A stretch of DNA of 64,000 nucleotides from Pempheris klunzingeri. Lineage: Eukaryota > Chordata > Actinopteri > Acropomatiformes > Pempheridae. Within the stretch, counting starts at the first letter, position 1. Every line of letters starts with the position of its first letter. The notes beneath the pieces were generated by a model, which worked only from the letters and a program-made list of their open reading frames with translations, was not told where the DNA came from and searched no databases. Location: the NCBI RefSeq assembly GCF_042242105.1, contig NC_092012.1, positions 8,809,470-8,873,469 of the forward strand, in the 5' to 3' direction. The position numbers and the translations under genes are program-made. This document shows positions 1-23,090 of this stretch, in pieces.

Positions 1-780
1 TATGCATGTATATGCATGTATAACCCACAATGTACAGCATATACAGCATGCTTAGAGTTGTATTTGAGTAATAAAACTGTATTCAAACTACAAAATATAT
101 CATTTAGAATTTGTAGCTACAGTGGAGGTTTAGTGTTACAGGGTTATTAAACTTAAAAAAGTTCATCAGAGTGAGCAAAAAACTGTTCTCATGCCCATTT
201 TTTAAAAATACATCAGCATATTATTATTCTATTTGATTATTAGTTATTTTGTGTAAAATAAATAAAATATTGAAACCCTTTCCATATTTCCATATGCTGC
301 TGCTAAGTTGCCCCCTTTGTCTGCCAGATTTCTGCATTCATTGGTTTTCCTAGAAAAATCTCTCTTTGGGCTGCAACCTCCTTGTCTGTGTACCTAAATG
401 TGTCAAAACCAAAATCAGCACGACCTGCGCTCTCACAATATTCTGCGGACGTTGGTCCCCGGAGTAAGAACTAAATCAGGAAAAAAAAAAAAAGCCTTAA
501 AATATGCTTTCCCTTCCTCCAGAAATAATGCACACGAGGGCCTGAAACTGTCAGAGCTCATCACACTTTTAGAGGATCCAGGAAATAATACTCTTGGTCA
601 ATGTGATTGTTTGTTTAAATGTCATTGCCTAATAGTTATGGAAATTGTACCTGGTGTGGTAAATATTAACAGCATATTATGTTAGTGGTCTGTTGTTGTA
701 AAAGTGTCAATGCTGCATTCTTGGCAGGAAAAGAGATTTTAATCTCAGTGAGACTTTTTACCTGGTTGAATAAAGGTAAT
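1..780. other. AT-rich upstream region, no gene seen
   Basis: This stretch upstream of leo1 shows no reading frame with recognisable protein sequence. The one open frame of about 95 codons (near 398-685) runs through a poly-A tract and resembles no family I know. The first 20 bases are two copies of a 10-base unit. I read it as intergenic. Confidence 0.5.
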
Positions 781-964
781 GTATATATTCTATATTGTGA
801 GTAGAGCAGTTCCTGACTTTACCCTGGTGTGTAGCGCCTCCTGGCGGCTCTTAACACTCGTTACACCAGCATGTCCGCCGCAGCTTGAACTCGGAAACAA
901 AAGCTTTCTGCTCAAAGGCAGATCATTTCCTGTAAGGTCACATTTTACTACAGTTTTGGAAGAA
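781..964 (+). promoter_or_regulatory. leo1: Probable leo1 promoter / 5' UTR with a tiny upstream ORF
   Basis: The 180 bases before the leo1 start codon are richer in G+C than the flanks. They contain an upstream ATG at 871 whose frame (Met-Ser-Ala-Ala-Ala) stops at 886-888, about 76 bases before the leo1 ATG at 965. If transcription starts upstream of 871, this would be a minimal upstream ORF. No TATA box is obvious. The transcription start is inferred, not seen. Confidence 0.35.
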
Positions 965-11599
<10,635 letters not shown>

Positions 11600-11800
11600 T
11601 TTTTTTTTTTATTATTATTATCATTTCACTGTATTATCAGTGTGCTCAGCCCACATGGCATATAAACAGCCATATTTTGTTTTGTAGATTTTCTTAAGAC
11701 CTGTGTGTGGGTGAGTGTGTTTGTGAGCGTGATTGTGTGTTTGCTTGTTTATGTTGTGTACAGCAGAGGTGAGAAATAAAGAAATGGCTCTCTTATGTAA
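11600..11800 (+). terminator. leo1: leo1 3' UTR and poly(A) signal
   Basis: A short 3' UTR follows the TAA at 11597-11599. A canonical AATAAA lies at 11775-11780, with a GT-rich stretch upstream at about 11700-11760. Cleavage is expected shortly after 11790. Confidence 0.7.
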
Positions 11801-13364
11801 CCAATGCTTCCTAAGGCCCCTTTTATCTTTTTTAACAGCGTGATTCATATTGGTGAATCACGCTGTTGTGAAATTATGATATTTGCTGCTCAGTCCAGTT
11901 CCCAAACAAAAAGGAGGTTAATGGGATAAGTGGTGTATGGTTGATTTGAGATTAAATCGGGTAAGTAGCGTAACCGCAACACCCGTCACTTACTCTTTCA
12001 CTCACTCTCAAACAAACAATATAACAGCATTGACCAATGTTTTACCAATGTGCCAGTTTGGCTTTGAAGTTCATGCAGTTCATGTGGATGAAAAAAGGGC
12101 CCTTGAGGTAAAAACTGGAGAGAGTGGTTGGGGAACAAATCTTGCCTGGCATTGAAAGAACCAACTAAACCCACCTGACAGGAGAGGCAAGAGATTAGGG
12201 GATTTGGGAATTGAGACAAAGGAACTGTGGTGCTGTGAGAGAAGATCCTCCGCAACCTGCCTGCCAGCCCAGAGGAAAGGGAGGGAGCATAGCTGGGAAT
12301 TATGGGTCTTGGAAAAACAAGCCTCTGCCAAACATCCACAACTTCAAAACACTACATGATGATATGTTGGTTGTCCAACACATATTTCACTTGAATTAAC
12401 AGAGTTTTGACCACGGCATGCCAGCTTTCCAACCAATACTCTTTATAGCATTATTGTGTTTTTGTCCCCAACATTTTATTTATTATTGCCAAATAAATAT
12501 ATCCAGCGCCAATTGGCAGTCATAGCTACACTTTCAGGAAACCAGAGAGTTTTAAACACAATGAAGTCAAAACTTCACAAATTCTCCCACTGAATTCACA
12601 TAGAAATACACTTCTAACATTTATTTTGCTGAAATTCAAAATGTAAATGTTTTTCTCTAGGAAGTGAAATCTACATGTGAAATGCAAAATATATTCAAAC
12701 AACAGATAGCAGTGTTGCTCAGTGCCAATGTTAACATGCTAACATGTTGAAGTTAAGCAGGTGTTCACCATACACACCATCTTGGTTTAGCATGCTAACC
12801 CGCTAATTTAGCACATCGTGGTTCCCTTGGTACCATGAATTTCTGCTCAAAATGACCATATGGCATTTCAAAATAACATTTCATGACAAAATATCCAATG
12901 AGGTGTTTCAGTCTGCACCACAGTGGTGGACTGACATGGTCTCCCATGGAGCCGCGCTCTGTTCAGATACACAGAAATCTGTATTGATGGAATTATTTAT
13001 TCATTATTTACTTTAAAATTTGAGCATTTATGTTGTATAGTAAATATTACCAATATGGCCCTTGTGCAACTTCTCTTTCAAATCCAAAATCTAACAGTGT
13101 ACTGTAAAACCTAGTGTATGATGTGATTATAGAATATTTGAAAAAAGTAGGAACTGGAGGACTCTCAAACAGTGTTTCGGTCCGGTCCGGTTCGGTACGT
13201 CAGTGCTGCACTTGTTAGAAAGCAAGTGAGGTTGGGTGAGGTATTGTGATTTGATCCCTTTTGAGCCACAGAGTGAGAGGGGAATGTAGAGAACAACAGT
13301 CCCGGTTACTGATTCAAGTTCATCAGCCAGAATGACGCACAGTGTCGCTCACTCCCTCTCTCTG

Positions 13365-13372
<8 letters not shown>

Positions 13373-13412
<40 letters not shown>
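13373..13412. repeat. (CA)n microsatellite
   Basis: About 20 uninterrupted CA units follow a short CT-rich lead. The open frames across it are artefacts. Confidence 0.95.
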
Positions 13413-13897
13413 GCATTAAACTGGGCTCCCAGAGATAGATAACAACCCTCAAATCCGACCTCTCCCCCAGCCCTGTCCAGACAGAACTGGCTGCAGCCAC
13501 CCAGAATACAAAACTGGTAAAACACTAACTAAGTGATTAAGTAAGAGTTACATAAATTGGCTGCATTCTCTGTCTTGGCAACGGCCCCTCTGTGCCACTC
13601 ACACACACACACTGCTTTGACGTGGACACACACTACTGTCAGTCCGTGGAGAGCTATCAAAGACCTCTTGCCTGTTCACATGGTACGGCCTTGTGTACCA
13701 GAGAGGTTCTGCCAGTCAGCAGCGTTTAAAAGTGCCTTTAGTATTTTCTAAGTGTTTGGTCCCAGCAACCATTTCCCAGAAAATCCATAATGAAGCTGCT
13801 TGGTTGGAGTGAGGTTATTGTGCGACAGAACCACTCATTGCTGAGGGCGAGTTGTACCCAGTAACATTAGCTTGTCTATCATTTGCTCAGAAACAGG

Positions 13898-13900
<3 letters not shown>

Positions 13901-13934
<34 letters not shown>
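13901..13934. repeat. (GT)n microsatellite
   Basis: Seventeen uninterrupted GT units. Confidence 0.95.
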
Positions 13935-13936
<2 letters not shown>

Positions 13937-14915
13937 ATGCAGCGCAGTGAGTAGTAACTGTCCCTCCTCAGTATAGCACATGATAAGCTATATATAGTGC
14001 TTGCTATGAATGTTTAATGCTGCTTCATGCAAATGTTGTCTTTGTTGCCTTGAGAGGAGAAGGTGTCGTCAGTTGTGGTGTGCTGCGTTATCTCAGACTG
14101 CAGTGGGTTATGTAAACCCTATTCTACACAGTAAGGCGAGGGGAGGGGCAGGGTGGGGGTGTGCACTGCTGGGGCCGCTGCATTTCACCCTCTTTTTTTT
14201 TTTGTTTTCTCCTCCCCCTTCATGTCGTCTTTCTCTCTGTGTCACTTCAGCTGTTTCTCCCAGATACCCCATTTTCCCACCGTCCTACCCGATTCTTGAC
14301 ACTGTAACGTCACATTTTGCTCAAACTGCCTCTTCAATTACGGCGACAAAACTATAAAATGCTATCCCTATTACTATTAGAGTGTGTTAGTTTTAATCAG
14401 TTTAAAACTACAAAATGAAGGACAGGTAGGCTGTCATTGAGGCCTGAATGCACACACACACATTGGTCTGTCCTAAAGATGTATTCATTTGTTGTAAGCG
14501 TATCAATCATTTTATACAATGTAATATATACTAACATATTGATTTTTAAGTGGAATTGTCATTTTTTATATTGTTTATTATGAATACAATACCCGTCCAG
14601 GGACAACAGATAGAAATTAGCAATGTGCTATATCTGGTGCAATATTTGTATTGTACAACTAAATTTTCTGTAAAGAAAGCACAGGCAGCAGCAGATCAGA
14701 GGGTATCTTCTCTGTTTCTAGAACCTCACAGACCGAAACATGGAGGAAACTCAGGTGTAATTCAGGGATAACTTGGCCACTGTTCTGCCAAATGGGTCAG
14801 AGGGGAGACGGCGGCTGGGTCAGTATTAGGCCAGGTGCTTCTTGAGGTAAGCAAGGATGTTTTTATTATTCTCAGTCTCCTCTTTGTTTGCCTGCACGGA
14901 TGCCCTGGTTGACCT

Positions 14916-14925
14916 GTGCGTGTGC

Positions 14926-14957
<32 letters not shown>
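14916..14957. repeat. (TG)n microsatellite, imperfect
   Basis: A TG/CG-interrupted head followed by a pure TG run. Confidence 0.9.
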
Positions 14958-15737
14958 ATCCAGGTACTGCACGTGTATACCTGTCTCGATTGGATGCTCA
15001 GGTAATATTTTGGCTATTCTGCATGCTTATGTTCCTTGACTCGTACCATGGCCTCATTCCAGGGTTCATCATATCATTAACAATATCAACAATGATAATA
15101 ATAGTCAAATGATGCTGAAAAAAAAGACAGTAATTTAATTAATACATCATAAGTCGTAAATCATCCCAATCTGTTGACAGGAAAAATTTGCTTCCTCTTA
15201 AAAAAACATTTCCTTATTAACAGGATTTATTCAGATTTTCTTCCTTCTCTCTTATTTTTGTTGGTATGAGTCAAAACCTTTTCTATGTGGCGTATAATTC
15301 ATTGTCTGGCACGCATACTTTCCATTATTTTTCAATATGTTGTATATTATCTCGCTCGTTCAGAGCAATATTTTCTATTTTCTACTCGGAAAGGAAGTGC
15401 GATGAACTGTAAATGAATACTGTATTATTGTTGGCAAGTTACTGTTTAACTATATGATGGTCAGATGAACACATTTGTAACAATAAAGTGTATATAAAGA
15501 AACACAAACATTGCAGCTATTCGATTTTTCTCATAGCAGATCTATTGCGTCTATAATTTAGGCCTAATTCTTTTTATTTTATAAACCACCTCAATAACAG
15601 TCCAGCTATGCGTACCCTGACTGTATTTCATAGCCTCGTGCCCTTTACCCCATCTCAGTGTGTCCCGTCGCCCCGCTGGTGCTTATATAAGAGGCTAATA
15701 AATAAAATAGAAACATAATACTCTACTCTCACCACAG

Positions 15738-15813
15738 GATCCTCAAACACTCACGCATGACACTGGCCCAGAGACTGAAGCGAGCGGGACTATTTTCCCT
15801 TGCGCGCGAGCAG
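15738..15813 (+). other. Candidate orphan exon (76 nt), weak
   Basis: A pyrimidine-rich acceptor (tactctcaccacag) precedes a 76-nt segment that ends GAGCAG|gtgtgc, a plausible donor. The segment is much richer in CpG than its AT-rich surroundings. In the frame that leaves one leading base it encodes 25 residues including MTLAQRLKRAGLFSLAREQ, which looks protein-like, but I cannot assign it to a family. No phase-compatible partner exon was found nearby, so it may be chance, a lncRNA exon or a relic. Confidence 0.2.
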
Positions 15814-16394
15814 GTGTGCATTATTCACACAAACGTTCACATAAGCACAGTTGTAACAATTCACTATGACATGGGTTTCTTCGTCCTGACCTTAACGATT
15901 TGGGTCAGCGTGTTCTGACCAAGGACCAGGGCTTAATCTGTAAACAACGGGTTACCTTCAACTGTGAGCTGCTCTGCGCACAGATTACACTTGAGCTTTT
16001 CCCAAAACAGACAAGAAAAAAGAAAGAAAAAAACAAACAAGCAAGGTGACCCTCTGCAGCACAGCTTCTGCAGAGCCAGGGCCACTCTTCTTCCTCATTA
16101 AACACAAAAAGTACCATGTCCCCCAAATGCATCATTAAAAATAGCTTCATTATGTACAGAATCTACCAGCATGCTTCTATCTGTACCCTGGTCTTACATT
16201 TCATATTCCAGATTCATTCCATTACGATATACGAATGATCAGTTTGTCACACTATGATCTTACTCAGTAAAGTAAGTAAAGGATGGTAATTACAGCTTTG
16301 GTGTCCTTTTAAAAGGTTGACCTCTGGTCGGTGGTCCATATGAGCAGCTAATTCCAGGTTCAGGCGGACCCACGCGTGAACCTGAGATGCTAAT

Positions 16395-17110
16395 GTGGTG
16401 GAAAGTCTTTAAGTACATTCAGTATTATACTTGAGTAAACTTTTTGAATGTTTATTCCTCCATTTTATGTTACTTTCTACTTCAATTATATTGTATTTTT
16501 AATTCCACTTTACCTAAAAAGAAAACTTGTGAAATACAATATACTGCTAACTGTGGCCCCCAAAAGCTTTTTGGCTTGTGACCTCTTACAAAAACAGACA
16601 CAGTGTCTTGTTTAGCTGCCTTGTCATGCTTTAAATGCCTGTATTTTTGGTACTTCCTTTACTGATGGTATCATTTAAATAACCTGGATGCCTAAACAGA
16701 TAAAATTATACAATATTTCAAAAATACTGCAAACATTAGAGACAAGTAAAAGCAATCAAATAAAACAATTTTGTGTAACAGAATTATTTTTCTCCTTTTT
16801 TTACAACATTAATCATCTGATAACCTCTTAGATTTAACTTGTAATCAACTTAAGGAGGCCAGAGCCCTGATTCGGAAACCACTTGACTAAACTGTAGTTA
16901 AAACTTGCTACACGATGATCAACTAATAGAGGAAACTGCTTCCTACACATTGATGCACCAGCATTAACAATCTAATAATGTCATAATATATTTTTCTGTA
17001 GAACAAGTACTTTTACTGCTGTTATTTGATGTACTATTGTTTATAATACTTCTGTACTTATGCAGTTCAAGACTTTTACTATTAGTGTAAAAGACTGTTA
17101 GTGCTTTAAT
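16395..17110. repeat. Dispersed fish repeat ('acttgagta' type)
   Basis: The block begins with 'gtggtggaaagtctttaagt' and 'atacttgagtaaac', and ends with 'acttctgtacttatgcagtt' and 'gacttttactatta'. It matches the overall order of a very common teleost interspersed repeat that I recognise by pattern. It is diverged and has no coding capacity. The edges are approximate. Confidence 0.45.
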
Positions 17111-18362
17111 AGGTAAATTTAACTTTGGTTGCATTTGAAATGCTGCTTTCGAGAACAGCTCTCATGATTATCGTGTCACTATGTGGAACCAGTTAAAAGT
17201 GAGATTTACGAGGGAACAAAAGTCTACTGTATCATGTATTTTAATCATTTGTTTTCATTACATATTTCCCTCAAAAGCAGTATTGATAATGAGAGCACAG
17301 TATCCTGGTGAAATCAATTAAAAGTGAAACTGCGTGCACAGCAGGAGTTTGTTCCCTGGGCTGTCAGCAGGCCAGTGAGGTTTAAGCAGTTTAACAGAGA
17401 AAGCAGAGGAATGCACACGAACCATAGGATGTCTGTCTTGGATGTATGTCACTGGGGAAAAAGGGGTGGGGGGGGGAGACCGGGAGAACAAGATGCAAAG
17501 AAGTGACACCAAAAGCCTAAAAAGCGTTGTGGAGGAGAGTAGAGGATGGGAAAAAGTTGCTGAGGTCAGGTGTGGGCCGAGAGCTCGCCCAGTCTCCTCA
17601 GGCCTGCGGTATTTCAGAGCCCGGTGCGACTCACAGCACATTACACCCTACTTCTGACCTTCAGTTATCTAACCACCCTGCCAGCAGCAAGCCAAACAAA
17701 CTCTCACTCTCTCTGTCTTTCTCTCTTCTCCATCTTGCCCGTCTGTCGCCTACCTAGTGTCTCACCACTCCCAGTTAGATAACCCAAAGGATTTAGAGCA
17801 AGATAATAGATGACTAATGTGCCATCTTTGCATTTGCACAGGCTTTGGTTGAGTGATCAGTTTAGTTTAATTGATTCCTGATTGCCTGGAAACCAGCTTC
17901 ACATTACTGCCTAATTTGGGAAACCAAAAAATTGAAAAGTTTAAATGTCTTTTTGTTGCAGCAGAACTGGTGCCCCAACAGTTTTCATAACCATCATAGT
18001 AACGCAGATATTGAGAGCCCTTGATGTCAGAGCAACAAGCACACAGAAACGATTGCGAAGAGACTTGTTTGCGAGAAAGGCAAGACGTTCTTCGCATCAT
18101 TTGATGCCTTTGATTCGATGCTACATTGGCATAATGTCCCTCAGTCCTCTTAAACAAATTTGAAGCTATAAAGAAGGGTCGCTACTTCTTCCCTGGTCAA
18201 ACAGCGCCGCAGGTTAGCATTTATACCCCCTTTGGGACAGTTTCATTTAGATGTCTGCTTTGATTAGATGATGATTGATGATCTGGCCTTTGTCGTCTTC
18301 ATCTTCTCTGGGGTCTGCAGTTATGAAATCACCCCGCAGTGGACTGCTGAGAGTGCTGCTGC

Positions 18363-18410
18363 AGAGAGAGGGAGAGAGAGACAGAGAGAGAGACAGAGAG
18401 AGAGAGAGAG
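18363..18410. repeat. (GA)n-rich simple repeat
   Basis: An imperfect GA-repeat tract interrupted by ACA. Confidence 0.9.
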
Positions 18411-18506
18411 CTGGTTTCTGCTGAAGCTAACACCTTTTCCCTGCTCAAAACAACAGGCCCCTGACAGAGAGGGAATTATAAAATCTGGTTATGGTTTTAA
18501 CGTGTA

Positions 18507-18509
<3 letters not shown>

Positions 18510-18543
<34 letters not shown>
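18510..18543. repeat. (TG)n microsatellite
   Basis: Seventeen TG units. Confidence 0.95.
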
Positions 18544-18545
<2 letters not shown>

Positions 18546-19280
18546 ACCTTTGACCCATTCCAATCCCCAGTCTCCAGGTAACAGTATATAACAGTTGCTT
18601 TCAGCTCATTACCTGTTTTCCCACCCTATCCCCACTTCCCCATTTCTCCCTCCTTCTCTCCCTCCCAGAAGTCTGTCATCTTTTTTCTATATAATAAAAC
18701 AAAATCCCCACATTATGTTTGCTAACTTTGGCATGCTTCTCTGTGGACATGTGCAGTGCGTGTCTGGTGTGCAGGTACTGTTCTCTTTACAGTAAATGTT
18801 TCGCAAACAGCATCGTTAATGCTGTAGGCTGCTGGTTATGTAATGACCTGTACTGTAGAAAAGCAAGGAAAGCAGAACACAGCAGCTTTAGTCATGTTGG
18901 GAATGTACAGCGTGGTGTCTTGTTGCAAATCCGAATTACCCTCGGGGCCTGACTGGAGCTTTGTATCAGCCCTTTAGTCGTGTCATCGGTCTCTAAACTC
19001 GCTCTACTTCCCTTTTTCTTCTTCGATTCTCTGTGGTTTTCTGAAACTTTTTACCCATCTTTACCTTCATAAGCCTTATGCCCGTTTGACCCAACGCTTA
19101 TTTGACTAGGTAAATATAGTGACAGGCAGAGCAGAGATCTCACCGAAGTGTGCCAAATAGACATACCCACTTGTCCATCCACCCCTTTTCCATGACTGCA
19201 AATCATTATCACCATGGATACTTCCACAAATAGAGCATCAGTTGAATGAGAGCACCCAGTGCATTAGAGAGAAGTCAAAG

Positions 19281-19323
<43 letters not shown>

Positions 19324-19349
19324 TGTGTGCGCACGTACACACACACACA

Positions 19350-19382
<33 letters not shown>
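19281..19382. repeat. Compound (CA)n-(GT)n-(CA)n microsatellite
   Basis: A long CA run switches to GTGTGTGTGCGCACGTAC at 19321-19338 and then returns to CA. Part of the tract is therefore self-complementary and consists of alternating purine-pyrimidine, the pattern favoured for Z-DNA or cruciforms. Confidence 0.95.
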
Positions 19383-19385
<3 letters not shown>

Positions 19386-20962
19386 TATTTCATACCTGGA
19401 GAGAGGGGACAATGGCTCTGGCCTGCTGGGTAGCCTCCTTTCAGGGCCCCTTGCATGTTCAGCGTGACCCACTTTCAGCCTCCTTCACTGTGACATGGCA
19501 GATAAGTGCAGAAACAGAGAAGAAGAGTCGTACGATTGAAATGTCCAAACTGGGTCAAGACTGAAGTCAATTTGGACAAAACAATTCAAGTTATTCAAAG
19601 TTCACATTTCCCGATACACGTGAATGGATTTCTTAAACAAGTCAACAATGATAAGAGATAGCTGCCTCTCAGTGTGACGCTCAGAGTAAAGAATCTGTTT
19701 CATTTCTTTGACCCAAAAACGGACTTAAAATTATCTACTGTTTGTGTGGTGCAATGTTGCACTTTCTGTTGTTAAAGCTCATCTGTTTAACATTACATCT
19801 GTAAAGATAGCAACCGCTGTAATTGTCCTAATCATTGTTGAGACCCAGTTCGTTCCAGAGCGGCAGGCGGCTGACCTGTAGATGTCTGCAGGGAGTGTAA
19901 CCTCTGGTAAAGTTTTAATCAGTTAAGAGGATTGATTTGTGTGGTTACATACCTTTGCGGGGGGATTTTCTCTTTCAACATCATATTAACAATCACAGCT
20001 CAGCACATTTAGATGCACACACGCACAAGCACACACACGCTGCAGACATTTCACTGGGAACAAAGTGTTTACTCCACATAGGGAAGGGAGGGAGGGAGAA
20101 AAGTACAGAGGAGAGACAAAATAATGTAAACATATCATTAGAAAAAAACTTAAACTTTTAAGTAATTAAATTACCTTTACAAATACCACAACAAATATTA
20201 GTTACATTAGACTGAATGCCAGTTTGCAGCCATAAAAGTGTGAATGTTGAACAGAAAATCTGAAAAATGATCAGATGAAAAAAAGATAAAGGACAAAAAA
20301 AAAGATAAAAGAAAAAAAGACATGCTTTCCAATATTTGGAAAAACATATATTTAAATCCAAACTTTGTATATTTAAGGTATTGATAAAAAGAGTAACTCT
20401 GCACATTGACTTCAAACCAGACATTTACCTGAAAAGACACATTAATTGTGATATTTCTTCAGGCCTACATAGACTCGCTTTGTATATTTCCACTTTGCAT
20501 TTTTCCTTGACTATTTTCCAAAAATCCTGTTACTTTTTACTCCAGTACATTTATGACAGTTGTACATTAACATTAGGCAAAAAATGTCTGAAAACCCTTT
20601 AGCTTCATGAAAATTGCATTTAAACATTACGTAAAACGTTTTGGAAAGATTAAATCTTATTTTCTTTCACCCAACAGAAACAATATGACACATTATTGTA
20701 GATTAAACTGTCTGAGTAATGATGCGGTCAAACTAAACACTATCTGCACCAGCAATAGCGTTCGAATATTACTAATATTTTCAAATGTTAACTGTGGAAG
20801 TGAAGTATACCTGAATAACATGAGTATCACTTTTTATACTTGATTAATTGTTATTCCTTGTGCATCTTAACTTTTTTATGCATCGATGAATGCAGGATTT
20901 TTTCTTGTAATATAGTATTTTCCATTTTGACATTATTCACAGAGCACATATCCCACCACAGG

Positions 20963-20997
20963 TGACTGACTGACTGACTGACTGACTGACTGACTGA
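20963..20997. repeat. (GACT)n tetranucleotide repeat
   Basis: About eight and a half GACT units. Confidence 0.95.
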
Positions 20998-21480
20998 ATT
21001 AACAGTCGGCAGGCTCTGCAGCATGCTGGGAGGCCAAGTCTCTGTCTTAGTGAGGAATCCCCATGGCAAGCCTGAAGGGGAAGAGCAGCACACTCTGTTT
21101 AGGACTTAGATCCCCCACCCGCCCCCACCAGCACCGAGCCAAAGACTCTCTAAAGTTAAACCCACTGAATTAAACAAACTGCCTCCACCTCATTCTCTGC
21201 CCAGTCGCCTCTGTGTGAAGCACTTCAGAAAATAGTTCATCGCATGTTTTTATCCTTTCGTTTATAGCTCTTAGGAGCATTGGCAGTGAACAGACGACAC
21301 ACTGACTGGACCGGGATCATTCACTATGCAGTGACAGCCGTCCTGTGCAGGAGGCTTCACATCTATGATCTGCTGTTTTCATTTGTCCTCAAATCTCTCT
21401 TCCATGTACTGCTCTGTAATTATTGATCCCTTCACGATGATGCAGACAACATGACATGCTGCAGGTCATCGCCCATGTAA

Positions 21481-21493
21481 CCCCCCCCCCCCC
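21481..21493. repeat. Poly-C run
   Basis: Thirteen consecutive cytosines, a likely length-variable or sequencing-error-prone site. Confidence 0.9.
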
Positions 21494-23018
21494 AGTGGGA
21501 TGTAAATGGTAATCTGTTAAAAATAGGCAGCTCCACGTAGGGGATGGTTCTTAGAAAAGATGTTACAAAGTAGGAAAGCCCACCATTCATCCCATTCATA
21601 TCCAGGATCCAGAGAGTTATCCCTTTTATTTTCTTCTCCCATCTGCTCTATCATCTCCTATCCTCTTGCTCACAAACTTTCCTCTCACTTATCTCTTTCT
21701 GTTTTTTCACTATTTGCAGTAATGCACAGGCAGTGTCACGTGATCCTGAGATTAAAACTAACAAAACTCCTGGTCCAACACCTTCTTTCCTAAGCTTGGT
21801 ACCAGATTAACAGATAGACCACATTCTTGTTGGCCATGTCATGTCTCCTTGGCCAAAACACCCTCCTCCCTCATGAAAACCCCTCATTAGTTTCCACCGG
21901 CCTCTCTTTCTTTTCTGTTTCATCGCCTTACTGTCTGGATTTCTTTTGTGCCATCCTGGCTGACAGGCAGACAGTAATTCTGCTTCACTTTATTTCTCAG
22001 AATGACTCGCCTCTGCCAGTTCTTACCGTATGTAGGCTAAAGGTTCTCAAGTACTGAGTCTAGAAGGTAAAGCAGTGCTATAGTAGATTATAGGAACTGG
22101 GGAGCCACGTAGCCGTGGGAGAGAGAGAGAGGATGAAAGTGTCTGCTGTATCAGCACATGTGGGAACATGTGCACTCAGAGGACACAAGTAAATGAGTCT
22201 CACAGGTTTACTCCATATTTCACTGCCACTGTCACACTTACTGCATGTATTATTGCTTCATTGTTGGTCTGGTACAGTTGAGAGGATTATTGCAGGCCTC
22301 CACTGAAAATGATGGCTTCCTGATCTGTTCGCCACATAGTGAGCATATTGTATGTTAGGTGTGTTGCAGAATGAATTTCCGTGTTTTTGTCTCTTTTTTA
22401 GCATCATTTGCTGTCCTGTGAAAATCAGGATGGTTGATTTAGAATGTGATATGCTGTTTTTTTTATTGAACCATTCAGACATTTTTGCTTCTAAAACTAC
22501 AACAACAGCTTCTTTAAACTTGAGCAAGATCCAAACCACACTGTAGGAACCAGTGACAGCTCAGTCTCTGGGAATCAGTGCCTTAGCATGGAAAAGGAAA
22601 GAAGCATGGAAGAGAAATAGAGAGAGGATGAGGTGGAATTGGGCAATGAGAAAAACACCCATTGGTGAAATAACAGTACAATGTGCAGTTTATTTATCAG
22701 GGGAAGTTTGAAGTGTTCAGCTCATTTTTGGCAATGTCGGTATTCTTTTTACTGCTGCGAGCTCCTCAGTACAGAATACCAGTGTACACATTTGATGATT
22801 GAGTGCGTTGCTTAAAGGCTCTATATTAATAGCTGTTGGCACTGAAGTTGTTTTGCTCAATTTGGTTCCACTGAAAATGGTTAAACTCATGAGCAGAGGC
22901 AGAACCAACTGACAACGACCTACTTGTGGCAGTCGTCCACTCGTAGTCAAAAAGCGTCAAAAGTGTCAAAAAGCCCAAGACATTCCTGCAGATATTAGAT
23001 AGATTGTAGACTGTAGAT

Positions 23019-23020
<2 letters not shown>

Positions 23021-23090
<70 letters not shown>
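23021..23090. repeat. (GATA)n tetranucleotide microsatellite
   Basis: About 17 perfect GATA units over 70 bases, with an imperfect lead-in. Confidence 0.97.

Larger units (their letters stand above)
11800..20950. other. Intergenic region, leo1 to mapk6, first part
   Basis: No protein-coding gene is recognised. Open frames here are short, often made of CA/GT dinucleotide repeats, and none reads like a known family. The region holds several microsatellites listed separately, a stretch at 12720-12860 rich in 'atgctaac' motifs that looks like an old dispersed repeat fragment, and one weak candidate exon at 15738-15813. Confidence 0.55.

Noticed and set aside
16347-16385. Small inverted repeat CAGGTTCA...TGAACCTG
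   Set aside because: Only 8-base arms, easily expected by chance at this scale.
19242-19472. Open frames of Thr-His or Cys-Val repeats
   Set aside because: Pure translations of the CA/GT microsatellite.
23021-23090. Regular repeat array considered as CRISPR-like
   Set aside because: It is a (GATA)n microsatellite without spacers in a vertebrate genome.
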